Below the pieces are notes generated by a model. That model searched no databases, was not told the DNA's origin, and saw only the letters and a program-made list of their open reading frames with translations. A stretch of DNA of 64,000 bases from Mesorhizobium sp. LNHC252B00. Lineage in GTDB: Bacteria > Pseudomonadota > Alphaproteobacteria > Rhizobiales > Rhizobiaceae. This document shows, piece after piece, positions 34,377 to 42,653 of this stretch. Position numbers and translations under genes: made by a program. Every line of letters begins with the position of its first letter. Position 1 is the stretch's first letter. The stretch is from the NCBI RefSeq assembly GCF_000502955.1, contig NZ_AYWO01000001.1, positions 200,180-264,179 of the forward strand, given 5' to 3'.

Positions 34377-35084
34377 TCAGCTCGAAATGTAAGACCGATC
34401 AAATCCGGCCGTTTTGATCAGTCCCGCATGGTCGTGCAACTCGACCACACCATTGCGGAATGAAGCCAGTCCGCTTTCTCGCAAATCCTTCAACACGCGA
34501 CTTACATGTACAGCCGAAAGCCCCAACGCATCGGCCAACTCGGCCTGGGTCAGCGGGCATTCAAAGCGGTCTGGATAACTCGTTGCCGATCGATGTGCTC
34601 GGCAGCCCAGTTCGAGAAGAAGATGGGCCGTGCGTTCCACAGGTCCCCGTCTACTGACTCCTGCCAGATGTTCCGCAACCCTTGAGTGCCGCCTTGCCTC
34701 AGCCAGCAGGATAGCCTCGCAAAAGGACTGCGGATAGCGCGAAAAACAAGTATGGACAGGGCCGGTCAACTCGATCGCGGTCACATCGGAGAGAGCCGTT
34801 ACCGTCTCGCCCCCTTCCCCGCAGAACTCGACCAGGGAAATTTCGCGAGGAAGCGCAAAATCGACGATGAGACGCGAGCCATTCCGCAACGTTTTGCCGA
34901 ATGCAGCCCACCCCGCAGTCACAACCAGGATGAAGGATTTAGCCCGATGCTCGCGCGCGATCACTGTGTTCGCCGGATAGAAGCGACGCACAGCTCCCGG
35001 CAATACGGAGATCCCCCTTTCCCAACTCGCGTCGGCGAGCGTAGGTCCCCGTCCCAAATCAAGAGCCTGCTTTGATAAGCTCAT
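34377..35084 (-). CDS. Crp/Fnr-family transcription regulator
   Basis: A 235-residue regulator with an N-terminal cyclic-nucleotide-binding-type beta-barrel (about 25-130) and a C-terminal winged helix, CPLTQAELADALGLSAVHVS then RVLKDLRESGLASFRNGVVE. No cysteine cluster for an iron-sulfur centre is seen in the N-terminus, so it is not a classical Fnr. The frame is open 21 codons further upstream. No operon partner; the target is unknown, but it stands between the pilus and the polysaccharide regions. Confidence 0.82.
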   Translation of the reverse strand: MSLSKQALDLGRGPTLADASWERGISVLPGAVRRFYPANTVIAREHRAKSFILVVTAGWAAFGKTLRNGSRLIVDFALPREISLVEFCGEGGETVTALSDVTAIELTGPVHTCFSRYPQSFCEAILLAEARRHSRVAEHLAGVSRRGPVERTAHLLLELGCRAHRSATSYPDRFECPLTQAELADALGLSAVHVSRVLKDLRESGLASFRNGVVELHDHAGLIKTAGFDRSYISS

Positions 35085-35403
35085 TTTGTCTTGATCACCC
35101 CAGCCGTCGATTGCCCCTTCAATCAACCTGAAGCTACTAACCATCAACTACACAAAAAGTTCCGCTTATATTTTCATCCGAATGGCGTTCCGGTCTACCT
35201 CCCCAGGGCACAACCTTACCACCTTGGGTGTAAGTTCACCATCCAGCAGTCTCTCAATCTACCCACCGGATAGGCCTCGGCAAGTTGCCCCTGGGCTGCC
35301 AGCAGCCAACACCCGCGGACGAACTTGTCCTTTGGGCTGCGCCCGGCGGACCATCACCGCTGCGACACCTCACTGGTTGAAACCGTCGCCAAGCGGCGGC
35401 TGT
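35085..35403. other. Intergenic, no gene seen
   Basis: A 319-base spacer between two minus-strand genes. Only short frames without protein-like composition occur. It presumably holds the promoter of the Crp-type gene. Confidence 0.5.
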
Positions 35404-35970
35404 TCAACTTGAGAACAGCCCGGTTAGACGCTTTTCCGAAAGCAAGTCGGGTCCTGCTGGTCGAGTTGAAGCCGGAACCGCGGGCTCAATGGGCGGATCG
35501 GGCCGTTGTAGCTCTTGCCATGGCGGGCCAGGGATCACCTGCGTCTCACTTTCGGGACGATCCATAGGGCTGGTTGCCGGTTTTCGGCGCAGGTGAAGCC
35601 GCGAGATCGAGGGACGCTTGGCGTTGTAAGTCTGCCGTCTTTCTTCGGCAACTTCGAGGTCATCGAGTGCCGAAATGACCAATGCAAGGCGATCCTCGAT
35701 TTGGCTAAGACGCTTCCGGGTGGAAAGCAGTGCAACTGAAACCAGCAAAGCGTAGGCAAGTACGACAATGACCGCTCCTACAGAGCTTTCGATGCCGAAC
35801 ACAATTAAGGTGCCGGCCCCAATAGAAACGGCAAGGGCCCCATAGCCCAGCAACCTGCCTTTCTCCAGAAGAAGCATCAACGGCCAAGTAGCGGACAGAA
35901 TCAGAATGGCTGCCGGTCTGTTGGCAATCCAATCTAAGAGGCCCGGAACAATTTCGCTGTAAGTTTCCAT
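35404..35970 (-). CDS. Membrane protein with coiled-coil and proline-rich tail, unknown
   Basis: A 188-residue protein with two or three membrane helices (AAILILSATWPLMLLLEKGR, VGAVIVVLAYALLVSVALLS), then a short coiled coil (RKRLSQIEDRLALVISALDD). The cytoplasmic tail is proline-rich. GAGGT precedes the ATG. No family is recognised. An exact 15-bp tandem duplication begins six bases upstream of its start codon and overlaps this ribosome site. Confidence 0.6.
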   Translation of the reverse strand: METYSEIVPGLLDWIANRPAAILILSATWPLMLLLEKGRLLGYGALAVSIGAGTLIVFGIESSVGAVIVVLAYALLVSVALLSTRKRLSQIEDRLALVISALDDLEVAEERRQTYNAKRPSISRLHLRRKPATSPMDRPESETQVIPGPPWQELQRPDPPIEPAVPASTRPAGPDLLSEKRLTGLFSS

Positions 35971-36402
35971 ATCAACCTCAGACTAGACGAGCTCAGACTA
36001 GACGAGGCCGGCCGCTTTCTTGTCGTCAGGGATGCAGACGCTCCCGCGCGCCCTGTACGCCGCAGCGCGGGAGAGAGATGTATGGTCCGGCGACTTCCTA
36101 AGGTCTGGAAGGCCTGCCGGGTAGACCAGATCGACCTTTAGCCGATTTACTACTCAATAATGGTAATGGCGGGGATGTCCGCGAAGCTGTTATGTTTCCG
36201 GCTGACGGGCGATGCCGTCGGTCGGTAGGCGGAAGAGAGCGATCTGGACATGTCGTAAGGGGGCACGAATCCCTACATCTCATGCGGTGTGAGCGCTTAA
36301 CAGGCAACTGCCCGAATTATTTTGAAGTGAAGCACATCCAGCCAATGCTGGAGGGGCGGAATTTGTGCTGCTGTTTGCGCTGGTGTTTGCAAGGATTCGG
36401 AA
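35971..36402. other. Promoter region of the exopolysaccharide unit
   Basis: A 432-base stretch without a supported gene between divergent genes. It starts with the tandem duplication 35977-36006, includes a moderately AT-rich tract (about 36140-36200 and 36310-36400), and should hold the promoter of the ExoP-like gene. No clear named operator is seen. Confidence 0.5.
35977..36006. repeat. Exact 15-bp tandem duplication
   Basis: CTCAGACTAGACGAG occurs twice back to back. It begins six bases before the start codon of the minus-strand gene 35404-35970. Confidence 0.85.
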
Positions 36403-38499
36403 ATGGCAAGTCCAACTGACAATCCTATCATGACCCGAGAGTTACTTCCGCTTGACGTGAGAGAGATCCTTGATTTCTTTCTTCGCCGGTGGAAGCTTGT
36501 ATGCTGCATTGCAGCACTGACCTTCGGCATATTTGTGGTCGCCGCCTACGTCCTTCCTCCATCCTACACGGGGTCTGCACAAGTCTTACTCGATGCCCCG
36601 ATCGACTATATGATTCCGCAAGATTATTCGAATTCTGATTTTGCCGACAATTCAACATTTATTGAAAGTCAGATCGCAGTTCTGAGATCCACCTCGCTGC
36701 TTCAAAAGGTCGTCGACAGTGAAAAGCTCACAGAAGACCCAAGGATCGGGTTGGGGGCACTGGAATGGCTGAAGGGTTCACTGGGAGTCTCACGCGTCGG
36801 AATGGCGGACGTTATTGAGATTTCAGTGACCGCTTACGATCCGGAAAAAGCGGCATCCCTGGCCAACGCAATTTCCCAGACCTACCTCGCTGATCGAGTA
36901 AGGTCGCGTTACGAAGGAGCCAGAAAAGCATCCACATGGCTCACTGAGCGGGCCGCATCTTTGCGCGAGGAGCTGAGCCGCTCGGAACAAACTGTCCAGA
37001 AGTTTCGGATCGATCACAATTTATTGGCGACTCCAGCAGGCAGTCTGACTGATCAGCAGCTGTCCGAGTTGAATATCGCCTTGATTAACGCAAGCGCCGA
37101 ATTGTCCGAGAAGCGGGCCCAATTTTCTCAAGTTGACAAATTGTTGGCTAGCGGAGGCGACATCCAGTCGATACCGGATGTATTGCAGTCTGTGGTGATC
37201 AGCGCGCTTCGGGCTCAGCTCTCTGGCGTGACACGGCGGGAAGCCGACCTTAAGTTGAAATATGGCGAACGGCATCCGGACGTCATGACCGCCCAAGCCG
37301 AGCGCCGCGACATCGAGGGGCAGATTGCCGCTGAAGTCCAGCGTCTCATCGGCAACCTAAAGAATGAAGTCGACGCGGCAGAAGCCCGGGAGGCTTCACT
37401 GAAGCGGGCCTTGGATTCGGTATCCAACCGATCCGAGGTCGAAGGTCAGGTTGGCGTCCAGCTGCGCGATCTGGAGAGGATTGCGGCCGCGAACAAGGAG
37501 CTCTTTGAGACATTCCTTTCACGCGCCAAGCTCACCGAGGAGAAGTCCACTCTCCTCAACAGCGGCGTACGCGTGATAACCGACGCAGGTGTTCCGGGTT
37601 CGCCAAGCTTCCCGAACAGGCCTCTTTTTGCGGCCTTGGGACTCGTCCTAGGCCTCTTCGTCGGAGGCGCAGGCGCCGTACTTCGTGAGCTTTTCGCCTC
37701 GGGCTTCATGGCAAAGAAGCAGATCGAGGACGAGCTGGCGGTTCCGGTTCTCGCGTCCATGCCAAGGATGTCGGGCTGGTCGAGGGACGCCCAGTCGCTT
37801 GCCCAGCCTGTGGCCTATCTCGAACGCAGACCCCTCTCCAGATATAGCGAAGCCGTGCGTCGACTCCGCCTGGGCATCGACGGGACACCCGAACAGGCAC
37901 GTTTGCCGCGCGTCATGCTGGTGACATCTGCGATGCCCGGCGAAGGAAAGACAACCCTGGTGTTGAGCCTGGCCTGCTCCGCCGCTGCCGATGGCGAACG
38001 GGTCTTGGTCATCGATGCGGACTTGCGGCTTTCGGCTGCCACGGCCTTCTTCGGCATGGCCGACAGGATCGGGCTGGTTGACCTTCTGACTTTGCCAGTG
38101 AAGGCCGCAAACGCAATTCATCTGGACGAACGTTCGGGGATTTCCCTGCTCCCTGCCGGCGCAAGGACCCGGAACCCGCCTGCCCTTCTTGCTTCGGTGC
38201 GAATGCGCTCGGTCCTCGATGAGCTTCGCGGAAAATTCGACACGGTGATCATTGACGCACCGCCTGTTGGACCTGCTGCCGATGCCTCGATCCTGGCGAG
38301 GTATGTCGACAAAGTTCTCTTTGTGGTGAGATGGCGTGAGACCTCGCGCGAGGCCGTCGCCGAAGGAATTCGGCATCTTGGCGGCCGCTCCAAGATTGCC
38401 GGCATCGCCCTGACGATGGTGGATGAGCCAAAGCTACCGAGATATGGCCGTTACACTTCACTCGAAAGTAGTGTCTTGGACAGTTACTATCTAAACTAG
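36403..38499 (+). CDS. exoP: Polysaccharide co-polymerase / tyrosine autokinase (ExoP/Wzc-like)
   Basis: A 698-residue inner-membrane protein. The Wzz-type N-terminal domain has a first helix near 30-50 (KLVCCIAALTFGIFVVAAYV). A long periplasmic coiled-coil part (about 160-370) and a second helix (FAALGLVLGLFVGGAGAVLR, about 410) follow. The cytoplasmic BY-kinase domain has Walker A PGEGKTT near 512-518, Walker A' VLVIDADLR near 534-542 and Walker B VIIDAPP near 615-621. The tail carries several tyrosines (YGRYTSLESSVLDSYYLN) suited to autophosphorylation. Such proteins set chain length and couple polymerisation to export. It opens the plus-strand polysaccharide unit and is followed 19 bases later by the antiterminator gene. 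Confidence 0.9.
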   Translation: MASPTDNPIMTRELLPLDVREILDFFLRRWKLVCCIAALTFGIFVVAAYVLPPSYTGSAQVLLDAPIDYMIPQDYSNSDFADNSTFIESQIAVLRSTSLLQKVVDSEKLTEDPRIGLGALEWLKGSLGVSRVGMADVIEISVTAYDPEKAASLANAISQTYLADRVRSRYEGARKASTWLTERAASLREELSRSEQTVQKFRIDHNLLATPAGSLTDQQLSELNIALINASAELSEKRAQFSQVDKLLASGGDIQSIPDVLQSVVISALRAQLSGVTRREADLKLKYGERHPDVMTAQAERRDIEGQIAAEVQRLIGNLKNEVDAAEAREASLKRALDSVSNRSEVEGQVGVQLRDLERIAAANKELFETFLSRAKLTEEKSTLLNSGVRVITDAGVPGSPSFPNRPLFAALGLVLGLFVGGAGAVLRELFASGFMAKKQIEDELAVPVLASMPRMSGWSRDAQSLAQPVAYLERRPLSRYSEAVRRLRLGIDGTPEQARLPRVMLVTSAMPGEGKTTLVLSLACSAAADGERVLVIDADLRLSAATAFFGMADRIGLVDLLTLPVKAANAIHLDERSGISLLPAGARTRNPPALLASVRMRSVLDELRGKFDTVIIDAPPVGPAADASILARYVDKVLFVVRWRETSREAVAEGIRHLGGRSKIAGIALTMVDEPKLPRYGRYTSLESSVLDSYYLN

Positions 38500-38518
38500 A
38501 GAGAGCAGATATTCCGCC

Positions 38519-39076
38519 ATGCAGCACGCTGACTTATATCATCGGTTCCCAGAGCCGGTACAGAAAGCCCCCGACGGGGAACCTGCGCGCTGGTGCGTGG
38601 TCCAGACGCACCTGCATTCCGAGGGCTTGGCGGAGCGACACCTGCTATCGCAAAACTTCCGAACCTATCTGCCCAAGCGCAGGCGAACTGTCCGGCACGC
38701 TCGCATAGTCAGAACCGTTTCCAGTGCGTATTTCGACTGCTATCTGTTCGTCTCGCTTGTTCAGCAGCAGAGTTGGTACCCGATCAACTCAACCGTCGGT
38801 GTGCGGAAAATTGTCATGAGCAAAGGAATGCCGATACCGGCTCCTTACGGTGTAGTTGAGTCTTTGATATCAGCAACCGATGATGACGGAATTTTGCATC
38901 CGGACATTCTATTGATGCCAGGTCAAAGAATTAGGATATTAGATGGGCCGTTCTCGGACCAGCTTGGCATTCTTGATCATGTCGGTAGCGCCGGAGCTGT
39001 CAGAATTCTTCTTGATATCATGAACCGATCAATTCCGATTACCATCGACCGGGATAAAATCTCGGTAGTTTCTTGA
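38519..39076 (+). CDS. NusG/RfaH-like transcription antiterminator
   Basis: A 185-residue protein with an NGN domain (ARWCVVQTHLHSEGLAERHL, about 22-41; FRTYLPKRRRTVRHARIVRT; FDCYLFVSLVQ) and a C-terminal KOW-like domain (LMPGQRIRILDGPFSDQLGI, about 130-150). Specialised NusG paralogues such as RfaH and UpxY promote transcription of long polysaccharide operons. Its place directly after the ExoP-like gene supports this role. It may recruit RNA polymerase to the following genes up to about 50 kb. Confidence 0.87.
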   Translation: MQHADLYHRFPEPVQKAPDGEPARWCVVQTHLHSEGLAERHLLSQNFRTYLPKRRRTVRHARIVRTVSSAYFDCYLFVSLVQQQSWYPINSTVGVRKIVMSKGMPIPAPYGVVESLISATDDDGILHPDILLMPGQRIRILDGPFSDQLGILDHVGSAGAVRILLDIMNRSIPITIDRDKISVVS

Positions 39077-39462
39077 AGTCTATGCGTTAGCTGTCAGTTA
39101 ATACAACTGTTCGCTCGCAAGATGCTGGAACCACCCAGCAATGAGGAAATGAGTTGGCACCCAATTCACCCTCTCTGCGGCAGCTTGCAAGGTGACATCC
39201 GAGCCTGCGGGTCGACAGTGAGAACATTGGTGCTGCGTCCCAACGAAGCAATCGGCGTGGATATAGCTCCGCCAGGTCGAGGCCTTTTGAGGCGACGATG
39301 AGCGAATAACCCTCGACGCGATCAACTAGGGGATTCCCCTTGCAACCTTCACGCAGATCCAACCCCGGAAGCCAACGTCCCGCGGCCCCTGGAGAGCCTT
39401 GGGATGGCCTGCGGCCACAACAGTATCGTCATCGTCGCTGGACTCCAGAGCCGAAGGCAAGC
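39077..39462. other. Intergenic/leader stretch before the fusion gene
   Basis: A 386-base gap after the antiterminator gene. A plus-strand frame in phase with the next gene is open from a TTG at 39340, so part of this stretch may be coding if that start is used. A minus-strand frame (39087-39362) has no recognised features. An untranslated leader acting with the antiterminator is conceivable. Confidence 0.4.
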
Positions 39463-41085
39463 ATGGCGGCCGAAGCGTTGACGGAGGGGTTGAATGTTCC
39501 GGCGCCAGCCAAGTTGATTGGGGCGGGCCTGTCGCGGACCAAAGCAGATGCAGGTCTCTCTCAAACTGACCGAAATGCCCCCCTTGAAGCGTTACCGGCC
39601 CTGCCGATCGCCAGCGAAATGTTTCGAGCATTCAACGAAAGTGGCCTGAGGTACGGGATAATCCAGGATCTCGCATCCCTGCAAGACGGGCTTGCGGGCC
39701 GGGACGATCTGGACGTCCTCCTGGACAAACACGACTACGCGGCCTTCTGCTCGATCGTGAGCAAGCTGCACGGCTGTCGAGGCGTCAGCCTGTCTTGCTA
39801 CGACAATGTCTGCGCCGGCCGCGAGGACTGGTTCCTGCCTGACTTTTCGCAAGGTCGCTATCTCCATCTCGACATGCATATCGGGCTCCGCGTCGGCTGG
39901 GAGTTCCGCAAGCGATATCCGGCATTCGACTATGCGACGATTACACGATGGGAGCCGATTTGTGTGGACGGCGTATCGATTCCGGTCGTCTCTCCCGAAG
40001 ACGAGATTCGAATAGCAATTGCCCGCTTCGCCTTTCGGGCCTGGGCATTGCCTTGGAGACAATGGATCACCGTCGGTGATGCTTGGAGGGACCAATTTGC
40101 ACGCCTGCCATTTCCGTCAAGCGAGCAAAGCGTGGATGTCGTGGAATACATGTTTGCCGGCGGGAAAGCGGTGAGCTGCAGGTTTGTGCAAAACGCCGAC
40201 GGCTTGGTCGTCCACCGCGGAGATCTTGCCAGGTTGCGGCGCGCAATCCGAGAAGTATGCGGTTTCACGGGTCGTTACGAAATCGCCGATGCATCCATCC
40301 ATCTGGCCCGCAAGACCACGTATCTCGCCTTGAGATCTCTTCAGCACTTGATGCCCGGCAGATTTCCACCAAAGAGACGGCCTGCGGCTGGTGGCTTTGT
40401 AGTCGCGCTCATAGGTCCCGATGGCATGGGGAAGAGCACTCAGGCTGAGCGGCTGACACAGATATTTCGATGGAAGTTCGGGTGTGCGCAAGCCTATGTC
40501 GGAACCGGAGACGGCAATGGATGGTGGCTTCGCAAGGCGTTGCAGACGCTGGTTTTACCCCATAGACGCCGCCTTAAGTCCTTGGTTCAGCACAATAACG
40601 ACAATTCCCTCAGTCGAAATTGGTCGAAGGGAGGATTTGTCGCTGCCGCGCTGGCATTGTGGGCGGTTTTGATCGCGTTCGAGCGATACGCTGTCGTGAA
40701 ACGTGCACATCGATGGGCGACGCGCGGCCTGATCGTCATTTGTGACAGGTGGCCGCAGGCGATCTGCAGAGGGTATCTGGACGGGCCAACGATTCCACCG
40801 CACCTGTTCTCCATCCCAGGCTTGTCGGCACTCGCCCGGCTCGAGCAAAGACTCTATCAGAGGATGGCAGAATGCCGGCCACACCTTACCTTGCACCTCG
40901 TCTCAGATTTTGCGGTCTCCGAGCAGCGAAAGCCCGGTGAAATCAGGAAAGAAGCGTTCGATGCCCGGCTATCGCTGATGGCGGAGCTGCGATCCAAGGA
41001 CAAGAACATCCTAACCATTGACGCGAGCGCAGGCATAGAGGCGGTCGGTCAGGAACTGTTCAGGCATATCTGGCTGTCACTGTAG
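39463..41085 (+). CDS. Nucleotidyltransferase-like / thymidylate-kinase-like fusion protein
   Basis: A protein of about 540 residues with two parts. The N-terminal part has a nucleotidyltransferase-fold signature: GRDDLDVLL gives D82 and D84, and the third acidic residue is in YLHLDMH (D137). The C-terminal part is a P-loop kinase with GPDGMGKST (starting G318), like thymidylate kinases, and a conserved ICDRWP (near 430). A hydrophobic stretch (GGFVAAALALWAVLIAFERY) lies between. The ATG at 39463 has GAAGG upstream; a TTG at 39340 would add 41 low-complexity residues. The substrate is unknown; it may phosphorylate or transfer a nucleotidyl group to a sugar or lipid carrier of the polysaccharide. 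Both domain calls are from motifs only. Confidence 0.7.
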   Translation: MAAEALTEGLNVPAPAKLIGAGLSRTKADAGLSQTDRNAPLEALPALPIASEMFRAFNESGLRYGIIQDLASLQDGLAGRDDLDVLLDKHDYAAFCSIVSKLHGCRGVSLSCYDNVCAGREDWFLPDFSQGRYLHLDMHIGLRVGWEFRKRYPAFDYATITRWEPICVDGVSIPVVSPEDEIRIAIARFAFRAWALPWRQWITVGDAWRDQFARLPFPSSEQSVDVVEYMFAGGKAVSCRFVQNADGLVVHRGDLARLRRAIREVCGFTGRYEIADASIHLARKTTYLALRSLQHLMPGRFPPKRRPAAGGFVVALIGPDGMGKSTQAERLTQIFRWKFGCAQAYVGTGDGNGWWLRKALQTLVLPHRRRLKSLVQHNNDNSLSRNWSKGGFVAAALALWAVLIAFERYAVVKRAHRWATRGLIVICDRWPQAICRGYLDGPTIPPHLFSIPGLSALARLEQRLYQRMAECRPHLTLHLVSDFAVSEQRKPGEIRKEAFDARLSLMAELRSKDKNILTIDASAGIEAVGQELFRHIWLSL

Positions 41086-41116
41086 AGACAGAGCTGTCCC
41101 TGTAGAGACAGAGCTG
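41081..41116. repeat. 20-bp tandem duplication across a stop codon
   Basis: TGTAGAGACAGAGCTGTCCC (41081-41100) is followed directly by a second copy matching its first 16 bases (41101-41116). The stop codon of the fusion gene lies in the first copy. Confidence 0.85.
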
Positions 41117-41301
41117 GCGGCTCAACCGCCGACATTCACCACCATAGCCAACGCAAACGGCCAGCCCTGCCACGAAGGCGCCGGCGACAGCCCATCCCGA
41201 CCATGCTCGGGAAGGCCGCCGAAAGAGTTGTCAAACGCTGCCGCTCGATGCGCTCGATCTTCCGGGATGTACCAACCCCGGATGCCCAGAGGTGCAAGCA
41301 A

Positions 41302-42522
41302 ATGAAGATCGTCCATGTGCTCACCCGACTGCTTCGGGGAGGTTCGGAAGAGAACACATTGGCCTGCTGTCTCGCTCAGGCGCGGCACGGCCATGAAGTG
41401 CTTTTGGTTCACGGCGAGGAGTACGACCCGATTTTGCGGGCGTCCGTTGCCGAAGCCGTTCGGGTCATGACTCTGGAAAAACTCATCAACTCGATTTCAC
41501 CGCCGCGCGACATTTCGGCATTTGGGCAACTCACGCGCCTTATGCGCGATTGGCGGCCTGACATCGTGCACACACATCAAAGCAAAGCTGGCATCGTCGG
41601 CCGCCTTGCCGCGAGAGAAGCCAATATCCCTTGCATCATACATGGCGTGCACATTTTACCGTTTGTGCATGTGGGCAAAGCGCAGAGCCTGATGTACCTG
41701 GCTGCCGAACGCCTGGCCGCGAAGGTCACACAGGCTTTCATCGATGTCAGCCAGGCCATGCGCGACATTTGCATCGCCAATCATTTGGGTAGCGCCGCTC
41801 AGCACCACGTCGTCCACTCCGGCTTCGATCTGACACGCTTCACGAACGCGCAATGGCCGCAACAATCGCATCTCCTCCTGGGGACGGCTTTCGGAGAGCC
41901 CAAGCCGCCGGTGGTGCTGATGCTGGCCGCACTGGAACCGCGAAAACGCCACGTAGAGTTCATTGAAGCATTTGGGCAGATCGTCGATCGAATTCCGAAC
42001 GTGCGACTGCTGCTGGCCGGTGAAGGGCCAGCGCGATCCACCGTTGAATCGGCGATTCAACGATCCCCTTTCGCAAACAACGTTCGCATGATCGGCTACC
42101 ATAGCGAGCCTGAGCGACTGATCAGTCTGGCGGACGTGTGTGTGCTGACGTCGATGCGAGAAGGGCTGCCTCGCGTCATGATGCAGTATCTGGCGGGCGG
42201 TCGAGCAAGTGTGGTTTCGCATCTGCCGGGAGTGGAAGAGGTCGTGAAGCATGGCGTAAACGGAATCGTGACGCCGGCGGAAGATGTGGGTGCCGCAGCT
42301 GCAGCGGTCGCCGATCTCCTTGAGAACGAGCAGTATCGCGCTCGACTGGCTGAGAGTGCGAAACTCACCGACCTTTCGTCCTGGGGGCTGGATGCCATGT
42401 GCGATAGCGTCGAGTTGATTTATCAATCCGCTCTTGAGTCAGCCCTTCCAGCCGCACGACCGAACGAGGCGCAAATTCGCGCTGGCCTCACCAAGCAAAC
42501 CGTAGGACTGCACGGATTTTGA
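41302..42522 (+). CDS. GT4-type glycosyltransferase
   Basis: A 406-residue GT-B glycosyltransferase. The N-terminal domain begins MKIVHVLTRLLRGGSEENTL and includes IVHTHQSKAGIVGRLAAREA. The C-terminal domain has VVLMLAALEPRKRHVEFIEA and LLLAGEGPARS. The usual EX7E donor-binding motif reads EGLPRVMMQ, so the second glutamate (position 295) is glutamine. GAGGTG precedes the ATG; 33 upstream in-frame codons are ignored. It adds a sugar to the lipid-linked repeat unit at the inner membrane; donor and acceptor are unknown. Confidence 0.88.
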   Translation: MKIVHVLTRLLRGGSEENTLACCLAQARHGHEVLLVHGEEYDPILRASVAEAVRVMTLEKLINSISPPRDISAFGQLTRLMRDWRPDIVHTHQSKAGIVGRLAAREANIPCIIHGVHILPFVHVGKAQSLMYLAAERLAAKVTQAFIDVSQAMRDICIANHLGSAAQHHVVHSGFDLTRFTNAQWPQQSHLLLGTAFGEPKPPVVLMLAALEPRKRHVEFIEAFGQIVDRIPNVRLLLAGEGPARSTVESAIQRSPFANNVRMIGYHSEPERLISLADVCVLTSMREGLPRVMMQYLAGGRASVVSHLPGVEEVVKHGVNGIVTPAEDVGAAAAAVADLLENEQYRARLAESAKLTDLSSWGLDAMCDSVELIYQSALESALPAARPNEAQIRAGLTKQTVGLHGF

Positions 42523-42653
42523 TCCTTTTGCTCCTTCGACGGAGCGTGGATTCCCAAGGCTTACTGCTCGAACCCAACGAACACCCTGCTGTCACGCTCC
42601 GGCCGACGAAAGTCGATTGGTCCTGACGGCAGACAAGACAACGGAGTACGACG

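Noticed and set aside
34025..34402. A 125-codon minus-strand frame after the Crp-type gene
   Set aside because: It overlaps the stop of the regulator gene, crosses the inverted repeat and has low-complexity Arg/Pro sequence.
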